Counted from the first letter of the stretch, positions 34,955 through 44,856 are shown. The stretch: 64,000 nucleotides of DNA from Bacillota bacterium (GCA_023436395.1 JAEZJJ010000038.1:72564-136563); one strand, 5' to 3'. The notes: generated from the sequence alone by a model not told the origin. Program-made: numbers and translations.

Positions 34955-35878
34955 TTAATCCTCTTCTCCTTTAAGGCGCCAATACCCCTTACCTAGTGGT
35001 TCTAAGATAGCTGTTATTGCCTTATTTTTTAGCTTAGCTTCAAAGATAACATCTGCCTCTAAAATATGACTCTTCTGTAGCCGTTGTACAAAACCCATGT
35101 AATCTTCTTTACTAATTCCTTCTGAATGTGCCCTTGAAGTATGATGAGGTGTTCCTGTAGATAAGTGATACTTATCTGGAGGATAACTCCGTAAAAGTTC
35201 CTCAATACTACATCCTTCACTAGGTTGGCAACGACAATGATGATAATCATATACCCATTTCAGCTTTAAATCACTACATAGCCCCCACACATCTAGGGTT
35301 GTATAAGTCTTATCATCATTTTCTACAGAAAGTAATTGCTTATCTACATAATGAACATTTTCTTTAAATCTTCTTAGTGCTTCACTTTTATTGCCATAAC
35401 TCCCTCCTATATGAAGCACCACGTTACTTCCACCTAATAGCTTAATCAAATCTGCTTGTGCATTTATTTCTGCTATTGACCTTTCCACGACTTCCTTTTT
35501 AGGACTAGCTAATACATTGAATTGGCCCGGATGAATACTGAGTCTTAATTCATATTGTTGCTGCAAAATAGCAATATCACTAAAATAACTTCTCATTTCT
35601 TTATTTTGAAGGACATACTCCTTATAAATCTCTTTCACATAAGGTTGTGTACAAAAAGGAATAATATCGGAACTTATACGATACACATAAATATTATGCT
35701 TAATATTATAATCTATAATTTTTCTTAGAAGTCGTATATTATGCCAAATTACATCTGTAATTTTAGCCTCATCTTTTTTCTGTACCGTTAATAACCTAAA
35801 GTTTCTAAAATTCTCTCTTAATGACACGTTAATACAAGCATAACCGACTCTTATATTCGGTTTATTTTGAGTCTCCAT
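34955..35878 (-). CDS. uvsE: UV-damage endonuclease UvsE
   Basis: 307 residues, TIM-barrel nuclease that nicks 5' of UV photoproducts. Family stretches: IRVGYACINVSL near the start, YRISSDIIPF, LSIHPGQFNVL, VVLHIGGSYGNK, LSVENDDKTYT and WVYDYHHC, which supply metal-binding residues. GGTG site before the ATG. It stands alone as the only gene of the unit. Confidence 0.95.
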   Translation of the reverse strand: METQNKPNIRVGYACINVSLRENFRNFRLLTVQKKDEAKITDVIWHNIRLLRKIIDYNIKHNIYVYRISSDIIPFCTQPYVKEIYKEYVLQNKEMRSYFSDIAILQQQYELRLSIHPGQFNVLASPKKEVVERSIAEINAQADLIKLLGGSNVVLHIGGSYGNKSEALRRFKENVHYVDKQLLSVENDDKTYTTLDVWGLCSDLKLKWVYDYHHCRCQPSEGCSIEELLRSYPPDKYHLSTGTPHHTSRAHSEGISKEDYMGFVQRLQKSHILEADVIFEAKLKNKAITAILEPLGKGYWRLKGEED

Positions 35879-36023
35879 CTTTTCACCTTATCATTATTTT
35901 TTCTTAGTATATGCAATCTTTTATGATTCACCCACTATTTTATAACTTTCCTATAAATTACCATCACTAATTTAGTGTAAAATATTATACATTTGATTCC
36001 TTATCTCCTATTTAAATTATTTC

Positions 36024-36052
36024 ATAAAAACAGCCCTACAAAAAGTAGGGCA
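36024..36052 (-). terminator. Terminator after the first NlpC/P60 gene
   Basis: Stem GCCCTAC / GTAGGGC with a five-base loop and GTTTTT on the minus strand. Confidence 0.85.
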
Positions 36053-36081
36053 ATCATTTCCTTATATGTATTATTTTATAC

Positions 36082-36834
36082 TTACACAACTCTCTTATAT
36101 CCAATAATTGGAGCACAACCTCTTTGCCATAATGGTTCAATGCAAACTGACTTTCCTGGAACTGGTGAATGAATAATTTGGCCATTTCCTATGTAAATAG
36201 CAACGTGATTCACTCTCCCATTATAACCATAAAATACTAAGTCACCTTCTTGTAATTGCTCCTTTGCTATCTTATTACCATTACATGCATATTGATCACG
36301 AGAAGATCTTTGTAATTTTACATTAAATTTTAAAAATACTTGTTGTGTAAATCCAGAACAATCTACACCTTTTGTTAAACTACTTCCACCACTGCGATAC
36401 GGTGTTCCTATAAATTTCTTTGCATAGGCTACAATTTCTTGGCCTCTAGACACCTTAACTTCTTCTTTTTGAACTAAAGATTGCTGTACTTCTTCTTGTT
36501 CTACAGGCTCACTAACAACTTCCAAAGCTGCTTCTTCTGCCTCTTCTTCTACATTACCTTCTTCTTCTAATTCTTGTACCTGAAAATAAGATTTTTCTAC
36601 GTATACTATATCATCCTCTTCTAAAACTACACCATAGAAGTCTCCAATTTCTTCTACTATATCTAAGGTTTCACCTTCAAAAACATACCCTATTTGTTCA
36701 CTTGTTACATCTGCTTTATCGTAAGCAACTACTCTCTGAGTCACTACCCCCACTTCTGCCCCTAGTACATTAGTTGTCAACATTGTGGCCATGATTACTA
36801 AAGTGCCTAAAATACCTAATTGCCCTCTTCTCAT
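36082..36834 (-). CDS. Secreted NlpC/P60 peptidase with SH3-like domain
   Basis: 250 residues. Signal peptide (LGILGTLVIMATMLTTNVLGA), a bacterial SH3-like domain (about 28-85), an acidic linker rich in E and V (about 86-130), and a C-terminal NlpC/P60 domain. The catalytic cysteine is in GVDCSGFTQQVF and the histidine in NHVAIYIGNGQIIHS. Such enzymes cut gamma-D-Glu-diamino acid bonds in wall peptides. It follows a close paralogue and may share its transcript. Confidence 0.9.
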   Translation of the reverse strand: MRRGQLGILGTLVIMATMLTTNVLGAEVGVVTQRVVAYDKADVTSEQIGYVFEGETLDIVEEIGDFYGVVLEEDDIVYVEKSYFQVQELEEEGNVEEEAEEAALEVVSEPVEQEEVQQSLVQKEEVKVSRGQEIVAYAKKFIGTPYRSGGSSLTKGVDCSGFTQQVFLKFNVKLQRSSRDQYACNGNKIAKEQLQEGDLVFYGYNGRVNHVAIYIGNGQIIHSPVPGKSVCIEPLWQRGCAPIIGYKRVV

Positions 36835-36927
36835 ATTTTCCCCCTATATGTATTTCTTCTATATCCATCAATCTCTCAAAATATTATTTTATACGTCTAT
36901 CTCTCTATTTTTAATATATTTATTATA

Positions 36928-37746
36928 CTAGTTAATAACTCGTTTACATCCTATTAATGGTTTTCCATAATAAAGATTACTCATTCGTATACCTGTTCTT
37001 TCGTCACTGGCATGTATAATCTGTCCTTCACCTGCATAAATAGCAACATGATTAATATATCCGTCATTTCCATAAAAAACTAAATCTCCAGCTTGTAAGT
37101 CATTTACAGATATCTCTATGCCATTTGCACTATATTGTGACCTAGAACTTCTCTCCAAATTAATATCAAAATGCTTCATAACTTGGCTTGTAAAACCTGA
37201 ACAATCCACACCTGTCTCTAAATTATTGCCACCATAAACATAAGGACCACCTAAGTACCTTTTTGCATAATTTACAACTTCTTCTCCTAAACTGGATTTA
37301 GTTGGTACTTCTATTAAATTTTCTGTGTTTAATTGTGACTTATATATGTATCCTACAGTATCGTTTACTTTTACTTTATAAAATTCATTTTCTTTTTCTA
37401 ATACCATAACTAAGGTATTTGCTTCTAAATAAGTTAAAAGAGTGCTATCTGCATCTGGTGCCTCTCTTAGCTTGGTTTCTTCACTAAGTGTTGTTGTAAT
37501 AACACCTGCTATATCTACTAGATTTCTACTTATGTACTGTTTTGTCTCCCCTTGGATAGCAATCAAATAATTATGTTCATCTACCTCTAAAATACTTACA
37601 CCCTGACCAGCTGCTTTTACAAGCATTTCACCATTTTCAGTGTTTACTTGTATCTCTTGCTTTAAATTACCATATACTGCTGCCTCAGTTTGCATAGAAA
37701 AACTTGCTACTAACATACCTATCATGATCAGCTTATGATACTTCAT
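36928..37746 (-). CDS. Secreted NlpC/P60 peptidase with SH3-like domains
   Basis: 272 residues. Signal peptide (LIMIGMLVASFSMQTEA), one or two SH3-like repeats (about 20-140, clearest from TKLREAPDADSTLLTYLE), then NlpC/P60 with GVDCSGFTSQVMKHF and NHVAIYAGEGQIIHAS. The catalytic domain is very similar to that of the neighbouring gene, while the linkers differ, which suggests tandem duplication and divergence. AGGAGG site before the ATG. Confidence 0.9.
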   Translation of the reverse strand: MKYHKLIMIGMLVASFSMQTEAAVYGNLKQEIQVNTENGEMLVKAAGQGVSILEVDEHNYLIAIQGETKQYISRNLVDIAGVITTTLSEETKLREAPDADSTLLTYLEANTLVMVLEKENEFYKVKVNDTVGYIYKSQLNTENLIEVPTKSSLGEEVVNYAKRYLGGPYVYGGNNLETGVDCSGFTSQVMKHFDINLERSSRSQYSANGIEISVNDLQAGDLVFYGNDGYINHVAIYAGEGQIIHASDERTGIRMSNLYYGKPLIGCKRVIN

Positions 37747-37888
37747 GGGACCTCCTAAAATATTAATAGATGACTTATTAATAAATAATTTCGTTTATTA
37801 CTTAGTTATTTAAAATATTAACTATTTGTTACAAATTAATTATATATTGTATCGATTTTCTTGTCAATGTTCCTTTCATTCAAAATAA

Positions 37889-37931
37889 CAAAAAAAGAGC
37901 TAAAAGTACCCCTGTACCTTTAGCTCTTTTC
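37889..37931 (-). terminator. Terminator after galM
   Basis: Stem AAAAGAGCTAAAAGTAC with near-complement GTACCTTTAGCTCTTTT and a four-base loop, T-run on the minus strand. Confidence 0.88.
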
Positions 37932-37939
37932 ACTAGTTT

Positions 37940-38986
37940 TTATCTATTACTAAATTTAAACGTTGTTTCTTGTCTATAAATATTACCAGGTTTTAAAATA
38001 ACGTCTTCTTTAAAAACCTCATTTTTACCAATAGGTTTTTTTTGTGTTTCAAAACAAATCCCATAGCGTCTTTGTTGCCCTTCACCATTAGAAAGTTTAG
38101 TAACACCATCTGCATGATTCATTGTATAGACTACTACACCTGGAGCCGTCGTACTAATTTCCATTACTCTTCCTGAAATAGGATCATTTAACTCAGCTGC
38201 CTTTTCTCCTTTTTCTAATATCCAATAATGATCATATCCACAGCCATTTTTTAGATGAAGGTTATCTTCTTCTATATCTTTTCCTATAGCTTTAGGCTTT
38301 CTAAAATCAAAGGCACTTTGGTCATCTACATCTAAAAAGTTACCTGTTGGAATAAGTTCTTTATCAAGTTCACAAATTTGTAGGCTATTAATATATACTT
38401 GTTGTTCTAAAACAGAACGTTTTGCTTCTCCAGATAAGTTAAAATAGGCATGATTGGTTAAATTAACAATCGTTTCTTTATCAGTAGTTGCTTCATATGT
38501 GAGTGTTAAGGTATTGTCTTCTTTTAACATATAAATGGCTTTTGCATGCAAATTGCCTGGAAAACCTTCTTCTCCATCAGGACTCAAATAACTCAAAGTT
38601 AAAACAACTGCATCTTCTCTCTCTTCAACTTGACCTTTCCAATTTATTTTATCAAATCCAGCGGCTCCACCATGTAAGGTATTACCAAATGTATTCTTTA
38701 CAAATGTATAAACCTTTCCATCTAAAGTTACTTTTGCATCTGCAATTCTTCCTGCAATTCTTCCTACTGTTGCACCAAAATATCCTGGATTATTTTCATA
38801 TGTATTAAGGTCATCCCATTCCAAAAGCACATTTTCAAAATTACCCATCTTGTCTGGAACCACGATTTTAGTAAGTGTCGCTCCCCAACTTAATACTTCC
38901 ACCTTCATACCTGCAGAATTACTTAATTCATATTTAGTAATATTCTTACCAGAAGCAAATTTCATATCTTTTGATATAATTTTCAT
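37940..38986 (-). CDS. galM: Aldose 1-epimerase (mutarotase)
   Basis: 348 residues. Interconverts alpha and beta anomers of galactose or glucose. Motifs: NTFGNTLHGGAAGFDKINW and LTNHAYFNLSG with the catalytic histidines, and the late glutamate region GICFETQKKP. GGGAG site before the ATG. It is divergent from galE across 243 bases, but galK and galT are not here. Confidence 0.94.
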   Translation of the reverse strand: MKIISKDMKFASGKNITKYELSNSAGMKVEVLSWGATLTKIVVPDKMGNFENVLLEWDDLNTYENNPGYFGATVGRIAGRIADAKVTLDGKVYTFVKNTFGNTLHGGAAGFDKINWKGQVEEREDAVVLTLSYLSPDGEEGFPGNLHAKAIYMLKEDNTLTLTYEATTDKETIVNLTNHAYFNLSGEAKRSVLEQQVYINSLQICELDKELIPTGNFLDVDDQSAFDFRKPKAIGKDIEEDNLHLKNGCGYDHYWILEKGEKAAELNDPISGRVMEISTTAPGVVVYTMNHADGVTKLSNGEGQQRRYGICFETQKKPIGKNEVFKEDVILKPGNIYRQETTFKFSNR

Positions 38987-39229
38987 CTACGTTATCTCCC
39001 ATCTCTTTATTTAGTAACTTCTTTTTCTACTTATGAAAAAGACTACATTAATAAAATTATAACAATATTATATAATTTTTATATTCTATTTACCACAACA
39101 ACTTTCTCTAATCACCACCTTTGTTGGTATTAAAATCTTTTTGTATGACCGTCCTTAATCTATAGATAAAAATGCTTTTAAGAACATTTTATGATAAAAT
39201 AGGTATAAAAGCATGGAGGAGGTCTATAA

Positions 39230-40222
39230 ATGAAAATTTTAATAGTTGGTGGTGCTGGCTATATTGGTTCACATGCAGTTAAGCAACTCATAGAAAATGA
39301 AATTGAAGTAGTTGTTATAGATAACTTAGAGACTGGTCACATTGAAAGTGTACCGCAGGGTGTCTCTTTCTACCCCATTAATATTAAAAACAAAGAAGCT
39401 GTACTAGAAGTTTTAGTAAAAGAAAAAGTAGACGGTGTTATTCACTTTGCCGCCAACTCATTAGTAGGTGAATCTATGGCTCATCCACTTAAGTACTACA
39501 ATAACAATGTAGGTGGCACTGAAAGTCTTTTGGAAGCATTAGTTGAAGCAAATGTCAAATATATTGTCTTTTCTTCTACTGCTGCTACTTATGGAGAAGT
39601 TACAACAATGCCTATCACAGAAGATATACTAACTAATCCTACCAACACTTATGGTGAAACAAAACTCGCTATTGAGAAGATGCTTAAATGGACTCACAGG
39701 GCATATGATCTTAATTATGTATGTTTAAGATATTTCAATGTTGCTGGTGCTGACTCTAGCGGAACAATTGGCGAAGCACATACAACAGAAACTCATCTTA
39801 TTCCACTTATTCTACAAGTCCCGCTGGGGCAAAGGCCTTATATCACAGTCTTTGGGCAAGATTATCCAACACAAGATGGCACATGTATCAGAGATTATAT
39901 TCATGTTACAGATTTAGTAAAAGCACATATTTTAGCTCTCAAATACCTTATGGCTGGAGGAGAAAGCGGTATCTTTAACCTTGGTAGTAATAACGGTTAC
40001 TCTGTTTTAGAAATGATTGAGGCCGCTAGAAAAGTTACTGGTCATCCAATCCCACTTCAAATAGGTGAGCGTCGTGCCGGCGATCCCGCTCTCCTTGTTG
40101 CTTCTTCAGAAAAAGCCAAAAAGATATTAGGTTGGGAACCTCAATTCACAGATATTGAAGAAATTATTGCCTCTGCTTGGAAATGGCATCAAAGTCATCC
40201 ATATGGCTATAAGAAGGTATAA
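39230..40222 (+). CDS. galE: UDP-glucose 4-epimerase
   Basis: 330 residues. NAD-binding GGAGYIGSH at the start, the serine region FSSTAATYGE and catalytic YGETK. The C-terminal part has YIHVTDLVKAH and FNLGSNNGYSVLEM. It interconverts UDP-glucose and UDP-galactose for galactose use or wall sugars. GGAGGAGG site six or seven bases before the ATG. The divergent 243-base region to galM is AT-rich and shows no clear operator. Confidence 0.96.
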   Translation: MKILIVGGAGYIGSHAVKQLIENEIEVVVIDNLETGHIESVPQGVSFYPINIKNKEAVLEVLVKEKVDGVIHFAANSLVGESMAHPLKYYNNNVGGTESLLEALVEANVKYIVFSSTAATYGEVTTMPITEDILTNPTNTYGETKLAIEKMLKWTHRAYDLNYVCLRYFNVAGADSSGTIGEAHTTETHLIPLILQVPLGQRPYITVFGQDYPTQDGTCIRDYIHVTDLVKAHILALKYLMAGGESGIFNLGSNNGYSVLEMIEAARKVTGHPIPLQIGERRAGDPALLVASSEKAKKILGWEPQFTDIEEIIASAWKWHQSHPYGYKKV

Positions 40223-40387
40223 ACTATCGCTAGCTTTTGATATACTGCTATTAATGAACTATGCCCTTCAATTTATTTGATACTTTAGACACCCTAGTTA
40301 ATATTGTCATCAACAAGGGACTTACTCAATTTAAGACTTTCATTCATATCTTATAACATCTCCCTTTAATTAATAATATTTATATGC

Positions 40388-40425
40388 GTTCAAGAAAGTA
40401 CCATAGCTTTCTTGAACTTTTTTTA
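40388..40425 (+). terminator. Terminator downstream of galE
   Basis: Stem GTTCAAGAAAG / CTTTCTTGAAC, eight-base loop and seven Ts. It lies 165 bases past galE; bases 40223-40387 hold no other feature I recognise. Confidence 0.85.
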
Positions 40426-40622
40426 CTTCATCCCCGTTCCTACAAAATCTATGTTCTATTCTTACTTCCCAAGATAATCATTTCTTCCGCTAGGGAACCC
40501 TAGGTTCCCTTCGGTCCTGACAAAGAGCAGTCAGCTGAGCTCCTCCTTAATACGGCAGAGGGGATTCCCTCTGTACTCCCCATGGTCTAAGAAAGTAAAT
40601 AGCGTACTTTCTTAGACCATAA
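40426..40622. other. GC-rich hairpin element of unknown nature
   Basis: A 197-base block with clearly higher G+C than its surroundings and no open frame of useful length. It packs four hairpins: GGGAACC/GGTTCCC (40493-40509), extended by CCG/CGG; CTGAC/GTCAG (40517-40534); CAGAGGG/CCCTCTG (40556-40573); and a 16-pair stem from ATGGTCTAAGAAAGTA (40582-40597) to 40620. Part of it (40571-40599) recurs at 53864-53892 with three differences. It may be a small structured RNA, most plausibly on the minus strand, or the remnant of a short mobile element. I do not recognise it. Confidence 0.5.
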
Positions 40623-40656
40623 AAAACCAGTTAAGTTTTAAACTTAACTGGTTATA
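40620..40656 (-). terminator. Terminator after tRNA-Pro
   Basis: Stem AACCAGTTAAGTTT / AAACTTAACTGGTT followed on the minus strand by a run of Ts, three bases past the tRNA. Confidence 0.92.
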
Positions 40657-40659
40657 ATA

Positions 40660-40734
40660 TCGGGGTGACAGGACTCGAACCTGCGGCCTCCTGAACCCAA
40701 ATCAGGCGCTCTAGCCAAACTGAGCCACACCCCG
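40660..40734 (-). tRNA. tRNA-Pro (TGG anticodon)
   Basis: 75 bases without an encoded CCA. Acceptor arms CGGGGTG / CACCCCG, D arm GCTC...GAGC, anticodon arm CCTGA-TTTGGGT-TCAGG with TGG at positions 34-36 (reads CCA), and T arm GCAGG-TTCGAGT-CCTGT. Confidence 0.97.
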
Positions 40735-40842
40735 CTACAAGATGTCGTTATTTCACACGACTTGTTTATTATACCTAATTACTTTTTATATGTCAAGTTT
40801 TTCTTTGTCTATACAGCAAATTAATCAATAAAAAGTGATATC

Positions 40843-40923
40843 AAAAAAGTTACAAGCTAGTGCTTGTGTCAGTTCTATCTTTCTTTTCTAACACAACACA
40901 TTCTAAAAGCTTGTAACTTTTAT
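40843..40923 (-). terminator. Terminator after the GH13 lipoprotein gene
   Basis: Arms AAAAGTTACAAGCT and AGCTTGTAACTTTT with a loop of about 50 bases that can fold further; T-rich on the minus strand. Confidence 0.75.
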
Positions 40924-40936
40924 TTACACCTTCTCA

Positions 40937-42484
40937 TTATTTTAAAATAATCGTAGACATAGGTGGTAATGTGAGCTCACTTCCTTTTAATGTAGCTTTC
41001 TCATCACCTGTTAATAAAGATTCTTTTATCTTACTATAATCATAGGTCTTTTTGTCTAAAGTAATTGTCTTAGTCTGATTCCCTAGGTTGTGAATGATAA
41101 TTACTTGTGAGTCATTATACTTGGTTATATAAGCACCTATCTGTTTATCTTCTAAGGTTATAGGATCTATTCTTCCTCTTGAGATTTCAGGATTTTGCTT
41201 CCTTATATGCAAGGCTTTCTTGTAAAATGATAATAAACTATCTTTTTCTTTTGCTTGTTCTTTAACCCCTTTTTCTATTGCTGGAATATTATCACTTTCC
41301 TGAATAGGTACAGGCATTTCTTCCTTTGTTTCCGTAGACCAAACCATTGGCGCTCTTTTATTAGCATCATGTCCTGATCCTAATAGCCCTATTTCTTCAC
41401 CATAATAAGTAAAACTATTTCCTGGCATCATTAAATACATACTAGCTGCCATTTTTTGATTAACAATATCTTTCCCTAAAATACCAAAGTATCTATCAGT
41501 ATCATGATTGGATAAGAAATTAGCATCTATATAGAATGGATTGACCTTACAAATCCGTTCTTGCCACTTATAAAGACTTTGAACAAAGTCCGCTCCTCCT
41601 CTACTTCTCAAACTAGAGGTAATACGTCCATCATTCTTTGCAAACATAAAGTTAAAATAACTATCAATGTTTGCTCCATAAAAAGTCTCAATCATACTCC
41701 CACTACTAAACACTTCACCTACCATATAAACTTCTGGATTAATAGTTTGGCAGTATTCATAGAAATTAGTTAAAAAATCAATACTCTTTTGTTGGTCAAA
41801 GCAGTAATGTCTAACGGCATCTAGCCGAAAACCTGATACCCCTTTTTCCAACCAATACTTAGCTATATTTTTAATTTCATCAACTACTTCTTTGTTCTCC
41901 AAGTTAAGTGCTGCCATATTATCTGTAAATGCATATTCATACATATAATCCCCAATGCCTGTGGCATGATATCCACCTTGATCATCTAAACTATTTCTCT
42001 CTTCTTCTGTTTGTGCAAATGAATAATAATTGGCATACTTACTTGGATTATCTGCTTTAATTTCATCTAAAGCCTTCAAAAACCAAGGATGCTTGGTAGA
42101 AGTATGATTAACAACTAAGTCTATAATGACATTTATCCCTCTTTTATTACATTCGTCCATGAGGTGATCAAAGTCACTCATCGTTCCAAAAGTAGGATCT
42201 ATTGCCATATAATCTTCTACATTATACTTGTGAGTTGTATCAGAAGGCATAATAGGTGTCAACCAAATGCCATCTACACCCAGATCCTCTAAATAGTCTA
42301 GTTTAGAAGTAATCCCATTTAAATCACCTATGCCATCTCCATTACTATCACAAAAAGAATAAACAAATATCTCATAATAATTTCTATATTTATCCTGAGT
42401 AAGTGGTTGCTCTTTTAACTGAGCACAACCACTTACTATACATAAAATCATCATTACAATAGGAGATACTCCTCTTTTTTTCAT
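40937..42484 (-). CDS. GH13 alpha-amylase-type lipoprotein
   Basis: A 515-residue enzyme with a lipoprotein signal (VMMILCIVSGC), so it is anchored outside the membrane. GH13 motifs: VVNHTS (region I), GFRLDAVRH with the nucleophile (II), VGEVFS with the acid (III) and FLSNHDTDR (IV). The opening NYYEIFVYSFCDSNGDGIGDLNGI carries the calcium-binding DSNGDGIGD loop. It should trim alpha-glucans or maltodextrins for the importer encoded just upstream in the same orientation. Exact bond preference is not readable. Confidence 0.92.
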   Translation of the reverse strand: MKKRGVSPIVMMILCIVSGCAQLKEQPLTQDKYRNYYEIFVYSFCDSNGDGIGDLNGITSKLDYLEDLGVDGIWLTPIMPSDTTHKYNVEDYMAIDPTFGTMSDFDHLMDECNKRGINVIIDLVVNHTSTKHPWFLKALDEIKADNPSKYANYYSFAQTEEERNSLDDQGGYHATGIGDYMYEYAFTDNMAALNLENKEVVDEIKNIAKYWLEKGVSGFRLDAVRHYCFDQQKSIDFLTNFYEYCQTINPEVYMVGEVFSSGSMIETFYGANIDSYFNFMFAKNDGRITSSLRSRGGADFVQSLYKWQERICKVNPFYIDANFLSNHDTDRYFGILGKDIVNQKMAASMYLMMPGNSFTYYGEEIGLLGSGHDANKRAPMVWSTETKEEMPVPIQESDNIPAIEKGVKEQAKEKDSLLSFYKKALHIRKQNPEISRGRIDPITLEDKQIGAYITKYNDSQVIIIHNLGNQTKTITLDKKTYDYSKIKESLLTGDEKATLKGSELTLPPMSTIILK

Positions 42485-42491
42485 ACATCAC

Positions 42492-43355
42492 CTATCCCTT
42501 TACAGCGCCTCCAGTAACACCACCTACATAGTATTTTTGTAAATAAGTAAATACAAGTACAATAGGTATAGCAATGCATACACAACCAGCAGCAAACATA
42601 GTAAAGTATGGATCCATATTGTCTTTTTTACTTACCATTGTAAATAACCCAATTGCTACTGTGTATTTTTCATAATTATCACCCATAATGAATTTAGCAA
42701 AGATGAAATCCATCCAAGGAGTAATAAAGGCTTGAAGTGCTGTACTTACTAAAATTGGTTTTGAAAGAGGTATAACAATTTTGGTAAACACTTGTGCTTT
42801 AGTAGCACCATCTAACATAGCTGCTTCATCCACTTCTTTAGAAATCGTATCAAAGAAACCTTTTGCTATATAGAAAGTAATACCTGCCCCAGCTGAGTAT
42901 ACTAGCACTAAAGATGTTAAACTTTGTGTAAGATTAATTGCTTTTAGGATATAGTATACTGCAATCATAGACATGAAGCCCGGGAACATCCCTATAATTA
43001 AAGCAAAATTCATATATGCTTTTCTGAGTTTAAAACGCATCCTAGACATTACATAAGCAGTAGATACATTGATAAAAGTACTTAAAATGCATGAAATGAC
43101 TGCTACAATAAATGTATTCATAAACCATCTACCAAAAGGAAATGTGGTATTAGTAAACAAATTAATATAATTGTTAAGGGTAAAACCTCTCGGAATAATA
43201 TAATTGATAAAAGCGCCTCTCTCTTCTCTAAAAGAGGTAAGGATAATCCATATAATAGGTATTATCCATATAATGCTCAAAATTGTTAGTATAGTATATA
43301 CTACTGTGTTACTTATTTTGCTTCTAGCATGCATACCCATTTTATTTTTGCTCAT
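42492..43355 (-). CDS. malG: Maltodextrin ABC permease, MalG type
   Basis: 287 residues, six membrane helices. The EAA loop is DEAAMLDGATKAQVFTKIVIPLSKP. The C-terminus YYVGGVTGGAVKG is the usual MalG ending. It overlaps malF by four bases. Together with MalF it should form the importer channel. No malK-like ATPase is in the locus, so a shared ATPase elsewhere is expected, as in other Firmicutes. Confidence 0.9.
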   Translation of the reverse strand: MSKNKMGMHARSKISNTVVYTILTILSIIWIIPIIWIILTSFREERGAFINYIIPRGFTLNNYINLFTNTTFPFGRWFMNTFIVAVISCILSTFINVSTAYVMSRMRFKLRKAYMNFALIIGMFPGFMSMIAVYYILKAINLTQSLTSLVLVYSAGAGITFYIAKGFFDTISKEVDEAAMLDGATKAQVFTKIVIPLSKPILVSTALQAFITPWMDFIFAKFIMGDNYEKYTVAIGLFTMVSKKDNMDPYFTMFAAGCVCIAIPIVLVFTYLQKYYVGGVTGGAVKG

Positions 43356-44743
43356 TGGAAATCCTCCTCCTGCTTATTAGATGATGTTAAGCGGAAAGCG
43401 ATCAAGGCAAATACTGCAGATAGTACAAAGACTGCAATACCAATAGTTGATGCCCTACTATAATCTTTTCTATCAGCGGTTAGCCTATAAAGCCATGTTA
43501 CCAAGAGATCTGTCTTCCCTGCGAAGTAATAATCTGTTGTCATAGGTTCTCCCTTTGTCAGGAAGTAAATAAGATTAAAGTTATTTATATTACCAATAAA
43601 TTGGGTGATTAAATAAGGCGCTGTTACGAAAAAAACATATGGCATTGTAATTTTAGTAAATGCTTTTAACTTAGATGCGCCATCAATCTCAGCTGCTTCA
43701 TATAAATCATTTGGAATATTCATTAAAATTCCAGTCGTCACTAGCATTGTATAAGGAATACCTACCCACAAGTTAACAGTAAGAACAGATATACGTGCTA
43801 ACGTAGGATCCGATAAAAACTGGACAGGGTTAGACGTTAATCCTAAACTCTGTAAAGCAACGTTAATAACCCCATAATCATTTAACATTTGTCTCATAAT
43901 TAATAAAGAAATAAATTGTGGAATAGCCATTGTTATAACAAATATTGTACGCCACATTTTCTTAAGTTTGATACCTTTTTTATTAATCATAAGTGCTAAA
44001 ACAATACCTAAGAAATAGTTAGAGAAAGTTGCAACAACTGCCCATACTAATGTCCAACCAAGTACTGGTCCAAAAGTTGCTCCGAATTTTGAGCTTTGAT
44101 TGAGCATTTCACCAAAGTTTGCAAGCCCTACCCAAGTAAATAACTGCCCTGGTGGTTGATGATCTAAGTCATAATTGGTAAATGCAATTAAAATCATGTA
44201 ACAAAGCGGTAACACTGTAAACGCTGCAATTCCAACAATAGGAAGTGTCATTAATGTCACATGAAACCGCTTATCAAATAGCTCTTTTATATCATCTTTT
44301 AAAGTTGGTATAGGTTTACCTTCTTCAATTAACCTCTGTAATTTGTAAGCACTATAAATATTACTGATATAAAATAAAATAAACACTATGACAATAGCTA
44401 TTGTCGCTACCCCATAAATTAAGAACAACATGGAGTTATCTCCTGGTACTGTTCTATTAATTTTAATAACTTCATCATACACCTGTGATTGTGCATTAGT
44501 TCCTAACGTAGTAAATCCTATTAATTTCTCTATACCTACAACCATCATATAATAAATAAATACAATTTCAGTTAATAAATAAATAATTCCTTTTAAAAAT
44601 TGTTTTTTAGCAATATTTGCACTCCCCATAATCAGGAAAGAAAGCTTAGTCAATGCATCACCTTTTGCAAATACTGAGAAGATATTTGTACTTTGTTTCT
44701 TGGACTTTTGATTTTTATCTTTTTCAGTTGCTACTCCACTCAT
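43352..44743 (-). CDS. malF: Maltodextrin ABC permease, MalF type
   Basis: 463 residues from the ATG at 44743, which has GGAGG seven bases upstream; the frame is open to 44800. About eight membrane segments with an EAA loop YEAAEIDGASKLKAFTKITMPYV. The first 160 residues hold extra membrane segments ahead of the core permease, as in larger MalF proteins. It lies 113 bases after malE. Confidence 0.9.
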   Translation of the reverse strand: MSGVATEKDKNQKSKKQSTNIFSVFAKGDALTKLSFLIMGSANIAKKQFLKGIIYLLTEIVFIYYMMVVGIEKLIGFTTLGTNAQSQVYDEVIKINRTVPGDNSMLFLIYGVATIAIVIVFILFYISNIYSAYKLQRLIEEGKPIPTLKDDIKELFDKRFHVTLMTLPIVGIAAFTVLPLCYMILIAFTNYDLDHQPPGQLFTWVGLANFGEMLNQSSKFGATFGPVLGWTLVWAVVATFSNYFLGIVLALMINKKGIKLKKMWRTIFVITMAIPQFISLLIMRQMLNDYGVINVALQSLGLTSNPVQFLSDPTLARISVLTVNLWVGIPYTMLVTTGILMNIPNDLYEAAEIDGASKLKAFTKITMPYVFFVTAPYLITQFIGNINNFNLIYFLTKGEPMTTDYYFAGKTDLLVTWLYRLTADRKDYSRASTIGIAVFVLSAVFALIAFRLTSSNKQEEDFQ

Positions 44744-44856
44744 ACAAGCTCCTCCATTCAGTCGTATTAAAATATGCATATATAACAATATTTGCTGCAA
44801 CTAAAGTCGCAACAAATATTGTTCATTACTTATCATTTAGTTTTAAAGTAATCCTA

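Noticed and set aside
40582..40620. The 16-pair stem as a terminator.
   Set aside because: No T-run follows on either strand; the real tRNA terminator is next to it at 40620-40656.
40426..40622. The hairpin element as a protein gene or a piece of rRNA.
   Set aside because: All frames are stopped within a few tens of codons, and I cannot align it with 5S, 16S or 23S rRNA from memory.
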